In this document: positions 24,490 through 38,039 of the stretch, piece by piece | How positions within the stretch are numbered: the first letter of the stretch is position 1 | Layout of the letters: every line of letters starts with the position of its first letter | Assembly (NCBI GenBank): GCA_964036315.1 | Contig: OZ038478.1 | Span: forward strand, 146,939,258-147,003,257 | Origin: Acanthosepion esculentum | Lineage: Eukaryota > Mollusca > Cephalopoda > Sepiida > Sepiidae | Direction: 5' to 3' | DNA: 64,000 nt | Made by a program: the position numbers and the translations under genes | Notes under the pieces: generated by a model | Database searches by the model: none | Told to the model about the DNA's origin: nothing | The model's input: the letters and a program-made list of their open reading frames with translations, nothing else

Positions 24490-27400
24490 AGAATAAACTT
24501 CAAGGATACTTCATATACACGATTATATGGCTTATTACTTCAAGGATACTTCATAAACAACATAATATGAACTATTACTTCAAGGATACTTCATAAACAA
24601 CATAATATGAACTATTACTTCAAGGATACTTCATAAACAACATAATAGGAATTATTACTTCAAGGATACTTCATACAAATGATAATATAAATTACTAATT
24701 CAAGGATAATTCATATAAAAAATAATATGACTTATTACGGAAATGATACTTAATATAAAAGATTATATGATTAATTACTTCAAGGATACTTCATATAAAA
24801 GATTATATGAATTACTATTCAAGGATACTTTATGTAAGAGATTATATGAATTATTACGTCAAGGATAATTCATGTAAAAGATTATATAAATTATTACTTA
24901 AACGATACATCATATAAAAGAGAATATGAATTATTACTTCAAGGAAACTTCATATAAAAGATTATATGAATTATTACTTCAACGATACATCATATAAAAA
25001 ATTATATAAATTATTACTTCAATGATACATCATATAAAAGATTATATGACTTATTACTTCAAGGATAATTCATATAAAAGTTTATATGACTTATTAGGTC
25101 AACGATATCTCTATCTATAAAAGGCAGGATGTGTGTGTGTGTGTAACGAATGAACGGCCGCAATTTTCGACGGATTTGCACCAAAATTTACATGCACATG
25201 CTCCAAGTTAAGAAAAACCAAGACCGACTTTTCATTTCCCAACTCCCATCGATAGTTGAAATAATCGATTTTTTCATGCTTCTACGGTAGTTTTCATGTA
25301 GATTGCGGCCATTTTCTACTGGCCAGTGTGAGAGCCTATACCTGGCTGCCACGAATAGGCAGGAAGATTCTATTGGTCAGCGTGAGAGCCAACAGTTGAC
25401 TGACACAAATGTTAACTAGCATGTTAGCATGCAAAAAAAATCAATAGCTGCATTCGTCACAAGTGCGAAAAATTTAAATCTGCATGGCACTTTAATCCAA
25501 TTGGCTCATTCGCTTGCTTAAACTGAACGTTGATTCTGATTCCGCAGAACTGTGTTGGGTGTGAAAAAGTATTTATTGTTAACATTCTTTTTTCATTCGG
25601 TTTTTCCAGTTACGAGTCATTTTTTAAAGCTGATAGTTTTGTGTTCATTTTGTTTAGTTCTTTTTTCGTAACAGATTTAATGTTTAGTATAGAGCTTAGA
25701 AACAATTCGCAGTCAAGTGATAGCAATTGCTGTATCAGTCGTACGATTTTTTAATCAAGCACGGACAACGCCGGGCCATGCTGCTAGTTTCATATAAAAG
25801 ATTATATGATTTATTACACCAAGGATATTGTATATAAAATATTACTTATTACTTCCACAATACTTCATATAACATTATAAGAGTTATTAATTAAAGGATA
25901 CTTCAGATAAAAGATTATATAATATTACTTCAAGGATAAATCTTATATAATATTGTATGACTTATTATTTCAACGATATTTCATATAAAAGATTATATGG
26001 TTTATTACGTCAAAGATAATTCATATAAAAAATTATATGAATTATTATTTCAAAGATATTTCATATAAAAGATCATATGAATTAATAAATGAAGGATAAT
26101 TCATATAAAAGATAATATGATTTATTACTTAAAGGATAATTCATATAAGAGATTATATCAGCTTCAATATACGTATACTTCATATCAAACTTTATATGAC
26201 TTAATACTTCAAGGATACTTCATATCAAAGATTATATGATTTGTTACATGCATATAAAAGAATATATATCATTACTTCAAGGATAATTCAAATAAAAAAA
26301 TATATGATTTATTTCAAGGATACTGCAAATAAATGATTATATGACTTATTACCTCAAAGATACTTCACATAAAAGAATATATGATTAGTAATTCAACTAT
26401 ACTTCACATGAAAAGTATTTGACATTACTTCAAAGATAATTCATATAAAAGATTACATGACATATTATTTCAACTATTCTTCATATAAATGATTAGATAA
26501 TTTATTACTTCAAAGATAATTCATATAAAAGATTATATGAATTATTACTTCAACAATACTTCATATAAAAGAGTATATGACTGATTACTTCAAGGATAAT
26601 TTATATATAAATTATATGAACCAATAAATGAAGGATAATTCTTATAAAAGATGATATGATTTATTACTTCAACGATGCTTCATATAAAAGATTATATGAT
26701 TTATTACTAAAAGCATAATTTATATAAAAGGTTATTTAACTTATTACTTCAGCCATACCTGATATATAAGATTATGTGACATTACTTCAACGATGTATCA
26801 TATAAAAGGTTATATGGCTTATTAATGCAAGGATAATTCATATAACATTATATAAGAGTATGATGAATTATTACTTCAGCGATAGTTCACATGAAAGATT
26901 ATATGACTTATTATTCCAATGATACTTCATATAAAAGATTATATGAATTATTGTTTCAAGGATACTGCATATAAAAGATTATATGACTTGTTACTGCAAA
27001 GATACTCCACATAAAAGAATATATGAGTATTCCTTCACTGATACTTTATATAAAAATATATGACATTACTCAAGAATAATTCATATAAAAGATTATGCGA
27101 CTTACTACTTCATCGATACTTCTTAAAAGAGATTTTATGATTTATTACTTCAAGGATAATTCATATAAAAGATTATATGACTTATTACTTCAAGTATGCA
27201 TCATATAAAAGATCATATGAATTTGTACTTTAAGGATAATTCATATAAAAGATTATATGATTTATTAATTCAAAGGTACTTTATATAACAGATTATATGA
27301 ATTATTAATTCAAGATATCCATATAAAAGGTTATAATGCTTATTAAATGAAGGATAATTCAAATAAAAGATTACATAAATTATTACTTCAACGAGAGTCC

Positions 27401-30400
27401 ATATAAAGCTTATATGACTTATTATTTCAATGATACTTCATATAAAAAATTATATGAATTATTGCTTCAAGGATAAATCATATAAAACTTTATAAGCCTT
27501 ATTATTTCAAGGATACTTTACCTAAAAATATATAAATTATTACTTCAACGGTACTTCATGTAAAATTATATGACATAGTACTTCAACTATAATTTATATA
27601 AAAGATTATATGATTTATTATTTCAAGGACAATCCATATAAAAGGTAATATGACTTATTAATTGAAGGAAAAATCATATAACTGATTATATATTTTATTA
27701 CTCCAACGATACTTCATATAAAAGATTATATGACATTACTTCAAGGTAAATTCATATAGAAAATAATATGACTATTACTTCAACGATACTTCATACAAAA
27801 TATTATGCCACTTATTAGTTCAAGGATAATACATATAAAAAATTATGCCTTATTGCATCAAGGATACTGCATATTAAAGATTATATGACTTATTAATTCA
27901 ACAATAATTTATTGGAAGGATTATATGACGTATACATCAAGAATACTTCATATAATAGATTATGTGACATTACGCCAGGGGAAATTCATATAAAAGATTA
28001 TATGATTTATTACTTCAATAATACTTTATATAAAAGACTATACGATTTATTACTTCAAGGATAATGAATTATTCATTCAAGTATAATTCATATAAAGATT
28101 ATATGACTTTTACTTAGAGCATTATTTATATAAAAGATTATTTGAATTATTACTTTAACGATACTTCGTATAAAAGATTATATGACTTAGTTCAACGATA
28201 CTTCATATAAAAGATTGTATGATATCACTTCAAGGATAATTCATATAAAATATTATATGACTTATTATTCAACGATACATCAAATAAAAGATATATGACT
28301 TACTACTTCAACGATATTTAATATAAAAGATTATATGACATTACTTCAAGGATAATTCATATAAAAGATTATATAACTTATTATTTCAAGTATACTTTAT
28401 ATAAAATACGATATGACTTATTACTTCGACGATGCTTCATACAAAAGATTATATTACTATTTCTTCATCAGTTCTACATAAAACAGATTATATGGCTTAT
28501 TACTTCAGTGATACTTCATATATATCATTATACTACTTATTACTTCAAGAATACTTCATATCAAACATTATATGACTTATTACTTGAAGGATACGTCATA
28601 TAAAAGATTATATGACTTATTCATTCAAGCACACTTCATATAAAGATTATGATATAACTGTTCAATGATAAAATAATATATGACTTATTATTTCGAGTTT
28701 ACTTCATGTAAAATGTTATATGACTTATTACTTCAACAATAATTAATATAAAAGATTATATAACATTACGTCAATGATATTTCATGTAAAGATTGTATGA
28801 CTTATTACTTCAAGGTTAATTCATATAAAAGTGCATATGACATTACTTCAAGTATAATTCATATAAAATACTACATGACTTATTTTTTCAAGGATACTTC
28901 ATATAAAAGATTATATGACTTATTCAAGCACACTTCATATAAAGATTATGATTTAATTGTTCAATGATAAAATAATATATGACTTCAAGCATACCTCTTA
29001 TTAAAGATTATATGGCTAATTACTTCAAAGATACTTCATATAAAATGCTATATAACTTTTTACGTCAAGTGTAATTGATATAAAATGTAATATGTCTTCA
29101 TTCAAGCATAATTCATATAAAAAATTATATGACTTATTATTTCAAGATAATTTATATAAAATAATATATAACTTATTACATCAAGTATCAATGACTTATT
29201 ATTTCAACGACATTTCATATCAAATATTATATGCATTACTACGATAATACATATCAAGCATTATATGTCTTATTACTTCAAGGAAAATTCTTATAAAAGA
29301 TTATATGAATTATCACTTCAAGAATATTCACATAAAAGTTTATATGATTTATTACTTCAACGACACTTCAAATAAAAGCCTATATGATTTTTACTTTAAG
29401 TATACTTCAGATAAAAGATTATATGTATTATTAATTCCAGGATACTTCATATATAAGATTATGGGTCGTATTACTTCAACGATATTTCATATAAAATATT
29501 ATATGACTTATTACTTCAACGATATCTTCTCTCAGACATTATGTTTTTTTACTTCAATAAGATTATATGACTTATTTTTTCAAGGATCCTTCATATTAAT
29601 ATTATACAACTAATTACTTCAACGTACTTCATATAAAAGATTATATGAAAGTACTTCATATATAATATTATATGGCTTTTTACTTCAAGGATAATTCACA
29701 TAAAATATTATATATTTTATTACTTCAAGGATAATTCACATAAAATATTATATATTTTATTACTTCAAGGATATTTCATATAAATGATTATATGACTTAT
29801 TACTTCAAGGATAATTAATATAAAATATTATAACAATTATTATTTCAACGCGACTTCATATAAAGATTTCATGACTTATTACCTCAAATATAATTGATAT
29901 AAAAGATTATATGACTTATTACTTCAATGATTCTTCATAAAACGTTTATATGACTTATTACTTCGAGGATAATTCATATAAATGATTATATGACTTATTA
30001 CTTATATGTTACTTCATATGGAAGATTGTATGACTTATTACTTCATTGATACGTAATATAAAACATTATATGAATTATTACTTCAACATTACTTTATATA
30101 AATCATTATATGACTTACTACTTCAATAATACTTCATATAAAAGATTATTTGACTTATTACTTCAAGGGTAATTCATATAATAGATTGCATGACTTATTA
30201 ATTCAAGGATACTTCCTATAAAATATTATATGACTTATTATTTCAACGATATTTCGTATCAAATATTATATACTGATTACTTAAAGGATACTTCATATAT
30301 AAGATTATATGACTTAGAACTTCAAGAATACTTCATATAAAAAAATTCATAACTAATTACTTCTACGTACTTCATATAAAATATTATATGAAATTACTTA

Positions 30401-30790
30401 AGTTTACTTCATATAAAATATTATATGGCTTATTACATCAAGAATAATTCATTTAAAAATGTATATGACTTATTAAAGGATAATTCAAGTATAATATTAT
30501 ATGACATATTACTTCAAGGATATTTCTTATAAAAGCTTATATGACTTATTACTTCAAGGATAATTCATATAAAAGATAATATGACATTCCTTCAAATATA
30601 CTTGATATAAAAGATTATATGGCGTATTACTTCAATATTACTTCATATATAAGATTATATGACTTATTACTTCAATGATAATTCATATAAAATATTATAT
30701 GTCTTCTTATTTCAAGGATACTTCATATAAACGATACGTCATATAAAATATTATATGTCATTATTTCAAGGATAATTTATATACAAGAAT
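24490..30790. repeat. 40-bp AT-rich minisatellite, about 140 diverged units
   Basis: Units approximate ATTACTTCAAGGATACTTCA plus TATAAAAGATTATATGACTT, with period 38-41 bp and many substitutions and small indels, so the array is older or less homogenised than the 32-bp and 61-bp arrays. The first units (24530-24660) share a variant, ATAAACAACATAATATGAAC. It is interrupted once, by the Helitron at 25108-25787. Reading frames inside it (for example 29305-29613) are periodic artefacts. Confidence 0.93.
25108..25787 (+). mobile_element. Non-autonomous Helitron, 680 bp
   Basis: It begins TCTCTATCTATAAAAGG and ends in GCTGCTAG, giving the 5'-TC and CTRR-3' termini of Helitrons. The flanks are minisatellite: A at 25107 and T at 25788, so it sits between A and T with no duplication, and the repeat unit reads continuously when it is removed. 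A near-palindrome (GCACGG ... CCATGC around AACGCCGG) lies about 5 bp before the terminal CTAG. There is a short (GT)n near the 5' end. It encodes no helicase; the frame at 25530-25754 has no known motif. Confidence 0.88.
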
Positions 30791-30794
30791 ATAC

Positions 30795-31290
30795 GAACAC
30801 TTCCCGGAATCAAGCACCCTACACAACATATTCAACAAAACACACAATAAATTCACCTACAGTTGCACCGAGAACATGGCACAAATAATAAAAAAAACAC
30901 AACTATAAAACTATCAACAAACCACACGAACAAATTGAATTACGTGTAACTGCAGAATAAAGAACGAATGTCCCTTAAACGGTAATTGCTTAAAAAACAA
31001 CGTAATAATCCAAGCCACGATAAAATCACCAGACAAAGAAGAAAAAGTATACATAGGAGTAACTGAAGAACCCTGGAAACAAAGAAATTACGCACACGAA
31101 ACATCTTTCACAAATTGTAAATACGCGAACAGCACAATGCTTTCTAAGTATATATGAGAAATTAAAAACAAAACGCACATTACACCAAAAATATCTTTGA
31201 AAACAAGAAAAAGATCATCAGCCTGCAACAACCAATCAAAAAGTTGTAAACTTTGCTTGGAGGAAAAATAGCCTTCCCAGACCAAAATAA
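30795..31290 (+). pseudogene. Penelope-like GIY-YIG endonuclease domain (copy 3)
   Basis: Plus-strand reading: EHFPESSTLHNIFN, KFTYSCTENMAQI, then the cysteine cluster CNCRIKNECPLNGNC (first TGT at 30945-30947), VIIQATIKSPDKEEKVYIGV, SFTNCKYANSTMLSKYI, and CNNQSKSCKLCLEEK. This order (SYSC, CNCR...CPL.G.C, YIG...R, K.C.LCL) is typical of the GIY-YIG module I associate with Penelope-like elements. Few stops are present (after KKTQL, after SKYI, after EEK). It shares the frame pattern with the 14.1-kb copy. The 40-bp array abuts its 5' side, so it may be the far half of the element at 23840-24460. Confidence 0.7.
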
Positions 31291-31469
31291 ATTATTAAAT
31301 AAATGATCCGAGCTCATCTCAAAATGCAGACATGAAAACAATTTTTACTACGTTACTTAAAAATCGAAAACTAATAAAAGAAAATAAATAAATAAAATGA
31401 CAATAAAATAAGTAAAATAAATTAACCCAAACAAATTACTAAATCACACCCGATAGAATAGGTACTCGT

Positions 31470-32050
31470 TGTACTTTATCGGGCTAACATTCCTGGCTGA
31501 CATGAAGTGGAAAGGCGATATTGAATCCATTGCTAGGTCAGCTGCCAATAAAGTTGGTTCACTTTGTCGTGGTAGAGAATTTTTCTCTCTTGGATATATC
31601 TTACATATATATGCCTACCATTGGTCTCTGCCTCAAATATTGCTGTCACATATGATCTGATGCTCCTGTTTTATATTTCGAGATATAAATAAGAAGAATC
31701 AGAAATATTATTGGTCCTGACTTGGCGTCTCGGCTTCAGTCACTTTCCCACTGCCATAAAGTTGTTTCCTTGTGCAATTTCTATAAATAATTCATAGTAA
31801 TTCTTTGGATGACCTCTTTGCTATGGTAGCTAGACTTTATGAATTTAAGCGCAGTACTAGATCAGCAACAAATCTACAGTTGGATTACTCACATGTAACC
31901 GTAACCGTAAGTTCTATGCTAATCGTTTTTTCACACTTCTCGCTTATGGAACTCTCTTTCAGCTTCTTGTTTTCCAGAAACATTTAGAGTTTAATCTTCA
32001 AAAAATTTGAATGCTATGTTAATCGTTTTCTACCGTCGTCCTGATTACTA
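31470..32050 (+). pseudogene. Jockey/CR1-like LINE, ORF2 C-terminal fragment
   Basis: Frames read FLADMKWKGDIESIARSAAN then KVGSLCRGREFFS, followed by QKYYWS, LDDLFAMVARLYEFKRSTRS and a tail ending near MLIVF and a degenerate YYSIVLAPP. This matches the conserved thumb-to-C-terminus of jockey/CR1-type polymerases (LGLTFSSD.KW...IE.IAKSA..K...L, then the HEFKRSTR block). The RT catalytic core is absent and the fragment is split by frameshifts. It is 5'-truncated, as is usual for LINE insertions. Confidence 0.75.
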
Positions 32051-32690
32051 TTCTATTGTTCTCGCTCCTCCATAAGGCTTCGTTTTTCTAATTCTCTCAC
32101 ACCCAGTAACACATTGTCTCTTAGTGGTATTACTGTCTTACATGGGGTGAAGCCGGCTAAAAATGCGATGGAACGAAGTCTGACGTTATTCTACCTAAAA
32201 CTCTTCCAGTGCAAGAGGCATGGTATAAAATATGCTACTATTGTTTTTGCCCTTTCTACGTACGCGAGAATACAGGTATATATTAGTGTCCAATGCCGTG
32301 TTTTTTATTTCACAAATTTCCACCTTATATAAGCCCCAAAGGGCCACTCAAGGTAGAGAATTACAGATGGCAGTTGTTGTGTGAGCGGTAAATGTAAGAG
32401 GCGCAGCTTATGCAGATATGAGAGATAAATAACAGTTAATCCTAGACTTGAAGCGGTTAAGATTGTCGTGGTGGGGAAAGCAACTGCCTCTGATTTTATG
32501 CCCCAAAGCAACAACTGTTGGGAAATGGTTATCCGTGTGGAACTTCACGATCACGATCACCACATCTACTCCAGCCGCATTAGCAGTGGTGTTTCCTAGG
32601 CAAGATCACCAGACCTTTCAGGGCTGGTTTTTAAATTCAGCTTTTTTCCTTGTCATAGACTGGTTGCCACACAAGGTTCAAGTCTGCCTT
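32051..32690. other. No recognisable feature
   Basis: Moderately AT-rich sequence with short frames. No terminal repeats or protein motif seen. The frame at 32448-32750 runs into SINE-tail sequence and is not a gene. Confidence 0.4.
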
Positions 32691-32699
32691 GCTGGAGGA

Positions 32700-32805
32700 G
32701 GGAGAATTGATGGATTCATACCTTTCCCAAGGATATTAACACGTAAGTGAATATAAGTGAATATAATGAACTCGACTGAAATCCGAACTCGGCTCTCCAG
32801 GCGGA
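32700..32805 (-). mobile_element. SINE tail, same family as the 5S-derived SINEs
   Basis: Reverse-complemented, this holds a GAGAGCCGAGTTC block, then ATTCACTTACGTG and CCTTGGGAAAGG. These match in order the tail of the SINEs at 40214-40530 and 40831-41430. ATAAGTGAATA is duplicated inside. No 5S-like head follows upstream, so it is a truncated copy. Confidence 0.6.
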
Positions 32806-32809
32806 ATTT

Positions 32810-33621
32810 GCTCCTTAGTAATAGAATACGAAGGAAATAAATGTGGTTCGAATCAATGAATACGGCGTGTTTTAGCTGGGAGGTTACAGATGGGGGAACT
32901 GATGAATGTCGCTCGTCTGAAAATTATTTCAGCTAGGCAGGCTCACATGTTATTTGTTAAGCTCAATTTCTCCGTGTGTCAATTAGCAAGATTTTTGCAA
33001 CTTTCCGTCTAAGCCAAAATGCCTTAAAATGATCGTATTGGATTAATCTTAAGCGTTGCGAGAATTCTTAATTAAAAACCAGCATTTTAAATCAATTCAC
33101 TGTATCATCGAATTTTCTTAAGCTCAATTCCCCCGTGTGCCAATTAGCAATATTAGTCAATATTTTCTATAGAATTTACGTCCTCCCCATGGCATTACAT
33201 ACGCATATATCTTGCACAATACACTATCCAATCATAGGCGCAGTCATATATACACTAGTTATAAACACATGTATTATACACATGGAAAAACAACACACAC
33301 AAACACACACATGCAACAAACTAAACATCACGCTATGTACGTGCACTAGATTTGATTTCGTGGAAAGTGGGGAAAAGACATTACTTAGTTTCAGTGAGAA
33401 AATGAAAGGAAAAAAAGGAAAGAAAGAAGTGGAGCGAGAGAATACGATTAAACTGATACTACACTTTTGGTTTCAACCAAAAGGCCCAGAAAGCAGGTAT
33501 TTTTCAGTGCGCTCACATGGCTACTGAAATTGACACAAATTCAGATTTAACGGCAATATCGTGCAAAAATTACCAATCCTCCCTGAAAGAGAAGTACTGC
33601 CTGGGGGAAGGTTTGCACTTA
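32810..33621. other. Flank of the gypsy insertion; no gene
   Basis: I see no coding motif. Two near-identical short stretches occur: GCTCAATTTCTCCGTGTGTC (about 32960) and GCTCAATTCCCCCGTGTGCC (about 33122), followed by AATTAGCAA in both. These indicate a small direct repeat. The 130-codon frame at 33135-33527 has no domain and low-complexity Thr/His and Lys stretches. Confidence 0.4.
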
Positions 33622-33626
33622 ATATT

Positions 33627-33841
33627 TGTTGTGGAGTTATTTCCACAATAGAAACTGTATTCGGACTAAATGCGTCCTAAATAGGTTAAACGTACAGAAA
33701 CGTTAGGAACTTGTAATAAAGTGTTACGCAGAGTAATCGAGTTGTGGTCGCTGACTCCTTCCTTTCCTCGACTACTACTGACTCCTACTTATAATAGATG
33801 GGAGAGTCTATTATCTAGACAAGGTGACTTTCACTATAACA
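33627..33841 (-). repeat. 3' LTR of gypsy element 1
   Basis: 215 bp with TGTTGTGG and CTATAACA ends as read on the plus strand. Immediately internal to it, the minus strand has AGGAGGTGGG directly before the LTR. This purine run is the expected polypurine tract used to prime plus-strand DNA synthesis. Confidence 0.95.
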
Positions 33842-33879
33842 CCCACCTCCTAAAACTTTACTCCGTAGGAGTAAAAGTT

Positions 33880-36800
33880 TTACTTTTTTATTTTATTTTT
33901 TTTTTTTTTTTTTACAGAAAAAGAAAACAAAACAAAAAAATTTAATTTTTTTAGCAACATCGTAGCGTATCTCCTACGTTTTGGATCCATTTTTAAATGG
34001 TCAGTTGCCTTTCTTTTTCTCTTGGATCCGCGTATCTCAGGTAACATCGTTGCTGGCGTTGGAAGATCGAACGTATCAAAAACCACCTCCATAGGTGTTT
34101 CTTCAACTGGAGCGCTGTCAACCACGTCTGAAGAGCGTCGTCTGATCTGGTTAATGTGCCGTCTGCACGTGAATTTTTCACCTTTCACGAAGTACATCAT
34201 GTTGCCAATCAGCTTTTCTATTTTTCCACTCTCCCAGAATGATTTATTCTGTTTATACACCTTAAAGTATACTTTTTCACCAGAATTGTATTTCTTTAGT
34301 TGAATAAATTTTTCTCTCTCTGGCTTTGTCTTTTTTGGTAATAATTTGTCGAAGACAGATCATACCCGACGTGCAAACCTCGGCTGGCGATTGTGAGGCT
34401 GGTGTTGCGTTATTTGGGGTAAGTCTGTATACCTGTAGAAACTTCTGTAGGTCTTCATCTGCAGGTATTTCCCTAGCTTTCTTTAAAGCTCTGTTAACGG
34501 TGCCGACAAATTTTTCAGCTAACCCGTTTGATCTTGGGTGATATGGAGCTGTGGTAACATGTTCGAAATTGTATTCCTTGCAGAAATCTTTAAATTGTTT
34601 CGACGTAAATTGACTTCCGTTGCCCGTCACAATTGTGTCTACTACACCAAACCTTGCGAACAATTCCAGCAGGAAGTTTTTCGTACTTTGCGTCGTCGGT
34701 TTTCTTATCCTTTGTATCTCAGGCCATTTTAAGAAACTATCCACTACTATGATGTAATGGTATTCATTCAGTGGACCTTCAAAATCCACATGCAACCTAG
34801 ACCATGGTAGGTCTGTTTTTGGCCAGGGATTAAATTTTACTGGGGGTGCCTTTGCAGCCAAAACACAGCCTTTACATTTTGCTACTGCGTTCTCAATGTC
34901 CCCGTCCATATTCGGCCAATAAACAAAACTTCGCATTAGGCTCTTCATCCTAGTGCTGCCTGGATGACCAGTATGGAAATCTTTTAATATTTGTTTTTGG
35001 AGTGTGTATGGAATCACCACACGTTCTCTATATAACAATACTGAATCGCAAAGTGAAAACACATTTGTTATGTACTGGTCCCTCTTGGCTATATTTCTTT
35101 TACTTTCAAAATATACTCGTCTCTGGTGGCTTCTTTTATTTTTTCTAGAGTTACCGGAAGTTCCTGAGCTGCATTACACACAGTAAATTTCAGCTCTTCT
35201 TCTGATTTCAGTGAAGCAATTACTGTGTCTTCTAATGGTTCGCTCCTTTTAGGAATTAAGCTGGACAGCCCACCAGCATAGCCAAATTTATTGGATGGTA
35301 TGTACTCCATGCTGAAGTTATAATTTAGCAATATTGTAGCCCATCTTTGTAGTCGGTTTGCTGTATGCTTCATCAAACCCTTTTTCGGTCCAAACATCGA
35401 AATTAGAGGCTTATGAAAATGTCGACCGTGGAGAAAACGGTGAAATTTCGCTACTGCAAATTTTATTCCTCACGCCTCTTTCTCTATCTGAGAGTAATTT
35501 TTCTCAGCCGGAAGTAGTGCTCTAGAAGCATGAGCAATTGGTTTTACTTGACCATCTGTCATTTTGTGTAAAATGTACGCTCCTACTCCATACGCACTTG
35601 CGTCGCAAGCTACTATAATTTCTAAATCCGGGTTGTAATGGGTTAAAAATAATTCCGAGGATAATACTTCCTAAATCTTTTCAAATGCTTTCTGGCATTC
35701 ATTAGTCCACTTCCAGGGTTTTCCTTTCTTTAGTAATTCATTTAATGGTTGCCGCAGATCAAACATTTTAGGGATGTATATTTGGTAATAATTATCTAAT
35801 CCCAAAACCTTTGTAAAGTTGTAATATCAATCGGAGCCGGCATGTCTTTTATAGCCACTGCTCGCTCTGGATCTGGCCTTCTACCATTCTTATCAATGAT
35901 CTGCCCAGATATTTCACTTTTTCCATGAAAAACTCGTATTTACTTTCCTTGAGTTTAAATCCAAACTCCTGTATTCTGGAAACTACTGCATTGACATGTT
36001 TCACGTGTTCTGCAATACTTGTATTTCTCATGAGGATGTCGTCTAGATACGCTACTGCGAAATCCAAACCACCCAACATCGAATCCATTACTTGTTGGAA
36101 AATGCCGGGGGCGGCCCTAATCCCAAAAGGTAGTCTGTTCAATTTATACAGATCCCGATGTGTGTTAATACACAAACGTTTAGACGTTTCTTCTTCTACC
36201 GGTATTTGCAGATATGCATCGCTGAAGTCTATTTTCGAAAATATTGTGCCTCAATTAAGCTTTGCAAATATTTCTTCCGCTGTAGGTAGAGGATAATTAT
36301 AGTGTTTGAGTGCCGCGTTTAACCCCGTCGAAAAATCTGCACAAACACGAATGTCTTTAGACTTTTTTTTCACGTATACCGTCGGAGCTGCCCAATCACT
36401 ATAGTCAACTTTTTTGAGTACACCGGATTTCTCTAATCTGTCCAATTCTTTATCAATCTGTTCTATTGAGGCAAACGGAACACTTCTTTTCTTTTTGAAT
36501 ACCGCCTGAGCGTTTTCTTTTAAAAAGAATTTTGCCTCCATCTTGGTACACGTTCCCAAACCTGGAGAAAAAACAGTAGGAAATGTTTCCTTTAGTTTCT
36601 CTATTAATTTTTCGGCTTCGGAGTTAAAACTTTCTACCTTGTAACAGAAAGAATTTATCGGTAGATCCCATAATTGAAATTCTGTTATCCAATTAGTACC
36701 AAGGAAGTTCGTGGTATTTTCCATGACAAATAGTTTAACTTTTCGCGTTTTTTTATTTAACGTGACGTTTGTAACAACTTCTCCAATAAATTGTATTTTT

Positions 36801-37150
36801 TCTCCCGTCACTGACTTCGCGATTTTCTTTGTCTTCATTAAAGTTGGTTTCCCCAACTTCTTCCACGTATGCAAATTTATGATAGAGAGATCCGAACCAG
36901 TGTCAAGTTGCATTTTTATTTTTTTATTATTTATTTCGACGGTAACGAATTTTCTAGTTATTCCATCGTTTACCCCGTTGGACTTTAATTTTCTTATTTT
37001 ATTGCCTTTATTTTTCGAACGGCAATGTGTGCGTCTGTGCCCAACTCTTCCACAGTTGAAACATTTTTTATTCCTAAAATTGCAATATCTGTACCAGTGT
37101 AGTTCACAGCAAGCAAAACATGGCTTCGGACGTTTTTGTTGATAATCTGC
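33880..37150 (-). pseudogene. pol: gypsy element 1 pol region (zinc knuckles, protease, RT, RNase H, integrase)
   Basis: In minus-strand order: two zinc knuckles (CFACCELHWYRYC, then CFNCGRVGHRRTHC) at about 37030-37115, continuing in frame into protease MQLDTGSDLSIIN (36913). RT follows with ADFSTGLNAALKHYNYP, an in-frame TGA near 36250, DLYKLNRLPFG, and the YLDD box at about 36040. RNase H has lost several residues around its TDHKPL box (GRHFHKPLIS at about 35420). Integrase has an HHCC zinc site (HTGHPG...CKGC), first aspartate in HVDFEGP, but VTGNGSQF where the second catalytic Asp is expected (Gly instead). It then has NGLAEKF with the glutamate. A basic C-terminal tail (KRKRKATDHLKMDPKRRR) ends at about 33880. 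Gag and pol appear to share one frame across the knuckle-protease junction. Frameshifts near 35880 and 35800 add to the decay. Confidence 0.93.
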
Positions 37151-38012
37151 AATTTTATAATTCTTTTTGTTAGACTGACTTTCTTTGTAGCGAATTTTCC
37201 TTACATGCGAAACGCCAGACTGTTCTATCTTTTCGCGTCTTTTTTACGCTAACATATCTTGTGCAGTCTTCTGCCAAATTCTGTACCGTAATACTTGGAT
37301 TGCTTTCCAATTTTGCCAGTACTAATTTTCTCAACTCTGCGTCTTTTTTCGCTACCAGACATTGAACAAACGCTAAGCACTTAAAATTGTCTGCGCTTAA
37401 CTCTGCTAGCTTGAATTCTTCACAATGATTATTCACATTGGCTCCGTACGTTATATAGTCATGTTCGTCATCTTTTATCAAATTCAAACATTTCCACCTC
37501 TTGTGGAACAAAGATGTCTTTTGACTAAATAACTCGCTTAATATATTTACCGCCTCGGTAAATGTCAACTCGTTATTTCTTTTCGGTAAAATGTAGTTTA
37601 CCAATTTGTTATGCTCAGCAGTTCCTAATTTACATAAAAGAAGCCTAACCTTCTTTCCTTCAGACCACAAATGGCAGTCCTCGTTATACACGTCCGTATA
37701 TTTTTAAAAATATTCTTGAAAAGTTACCTCTTCATCTGGACTGTGCGTGAATATTTAAATTGAATTCCATATACTATCCTCTGGGAAGGAATCATTTTGT
37801 AGACTTTTCTCTTTCCTGTTCTCGGTTATTTCCAGAATCTTTCTTTGAAACTCCCCATGCATTTGTTCCATTTTCTGTTGGAATTGCATCTGTCTATTGA
37901 AAGTTTCCTCCTGTAACTGCTTCTGGAATGCTTTTTATTGTTCTAATATTTTTGTTTGTTGTTCCAATTGGAACTTTAAAAAATCCTGGAATAGACTTTT
38001 GAATTCCTCCAT
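37146..38012 (-). pseudogene. gag: gypsy element 1 gag
   Basis: The likely start is ATG 38012-38010 (MEEFKSLFQDFLKF), followed by a Gln-rich, coiled-coil-like N-terminus. The core reads EVTFQEYF, then VYNEDCHLWSEGKKVRLLLC and AEHNKLVNYILPKRNNELTF to about 37240. Typical gypsy gag (capsid-like) motifs are present. Damage: a TAA near 37755, a one-base shift in a T/A homopolymer near 37705, and another near 37235, after which the frame joins the zinc knuckles. Family role: forms the particle that packages element RNA. Confidence 0.85.
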
Positions 38013-38039
38013 TATTTTTTCAAAGTGTAAATCCGAGAC

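Noticed and set aside
33135..33527. 130-codon plus-strand frame as a possible host gene
   Set aside because: No recognised domain, low-complexity stretches, and isolated between transposon pieces.
36711..37142. 143-codon plus-strand frame
   Set aside because: Antisense to gypsy protease and zinc knuckles.
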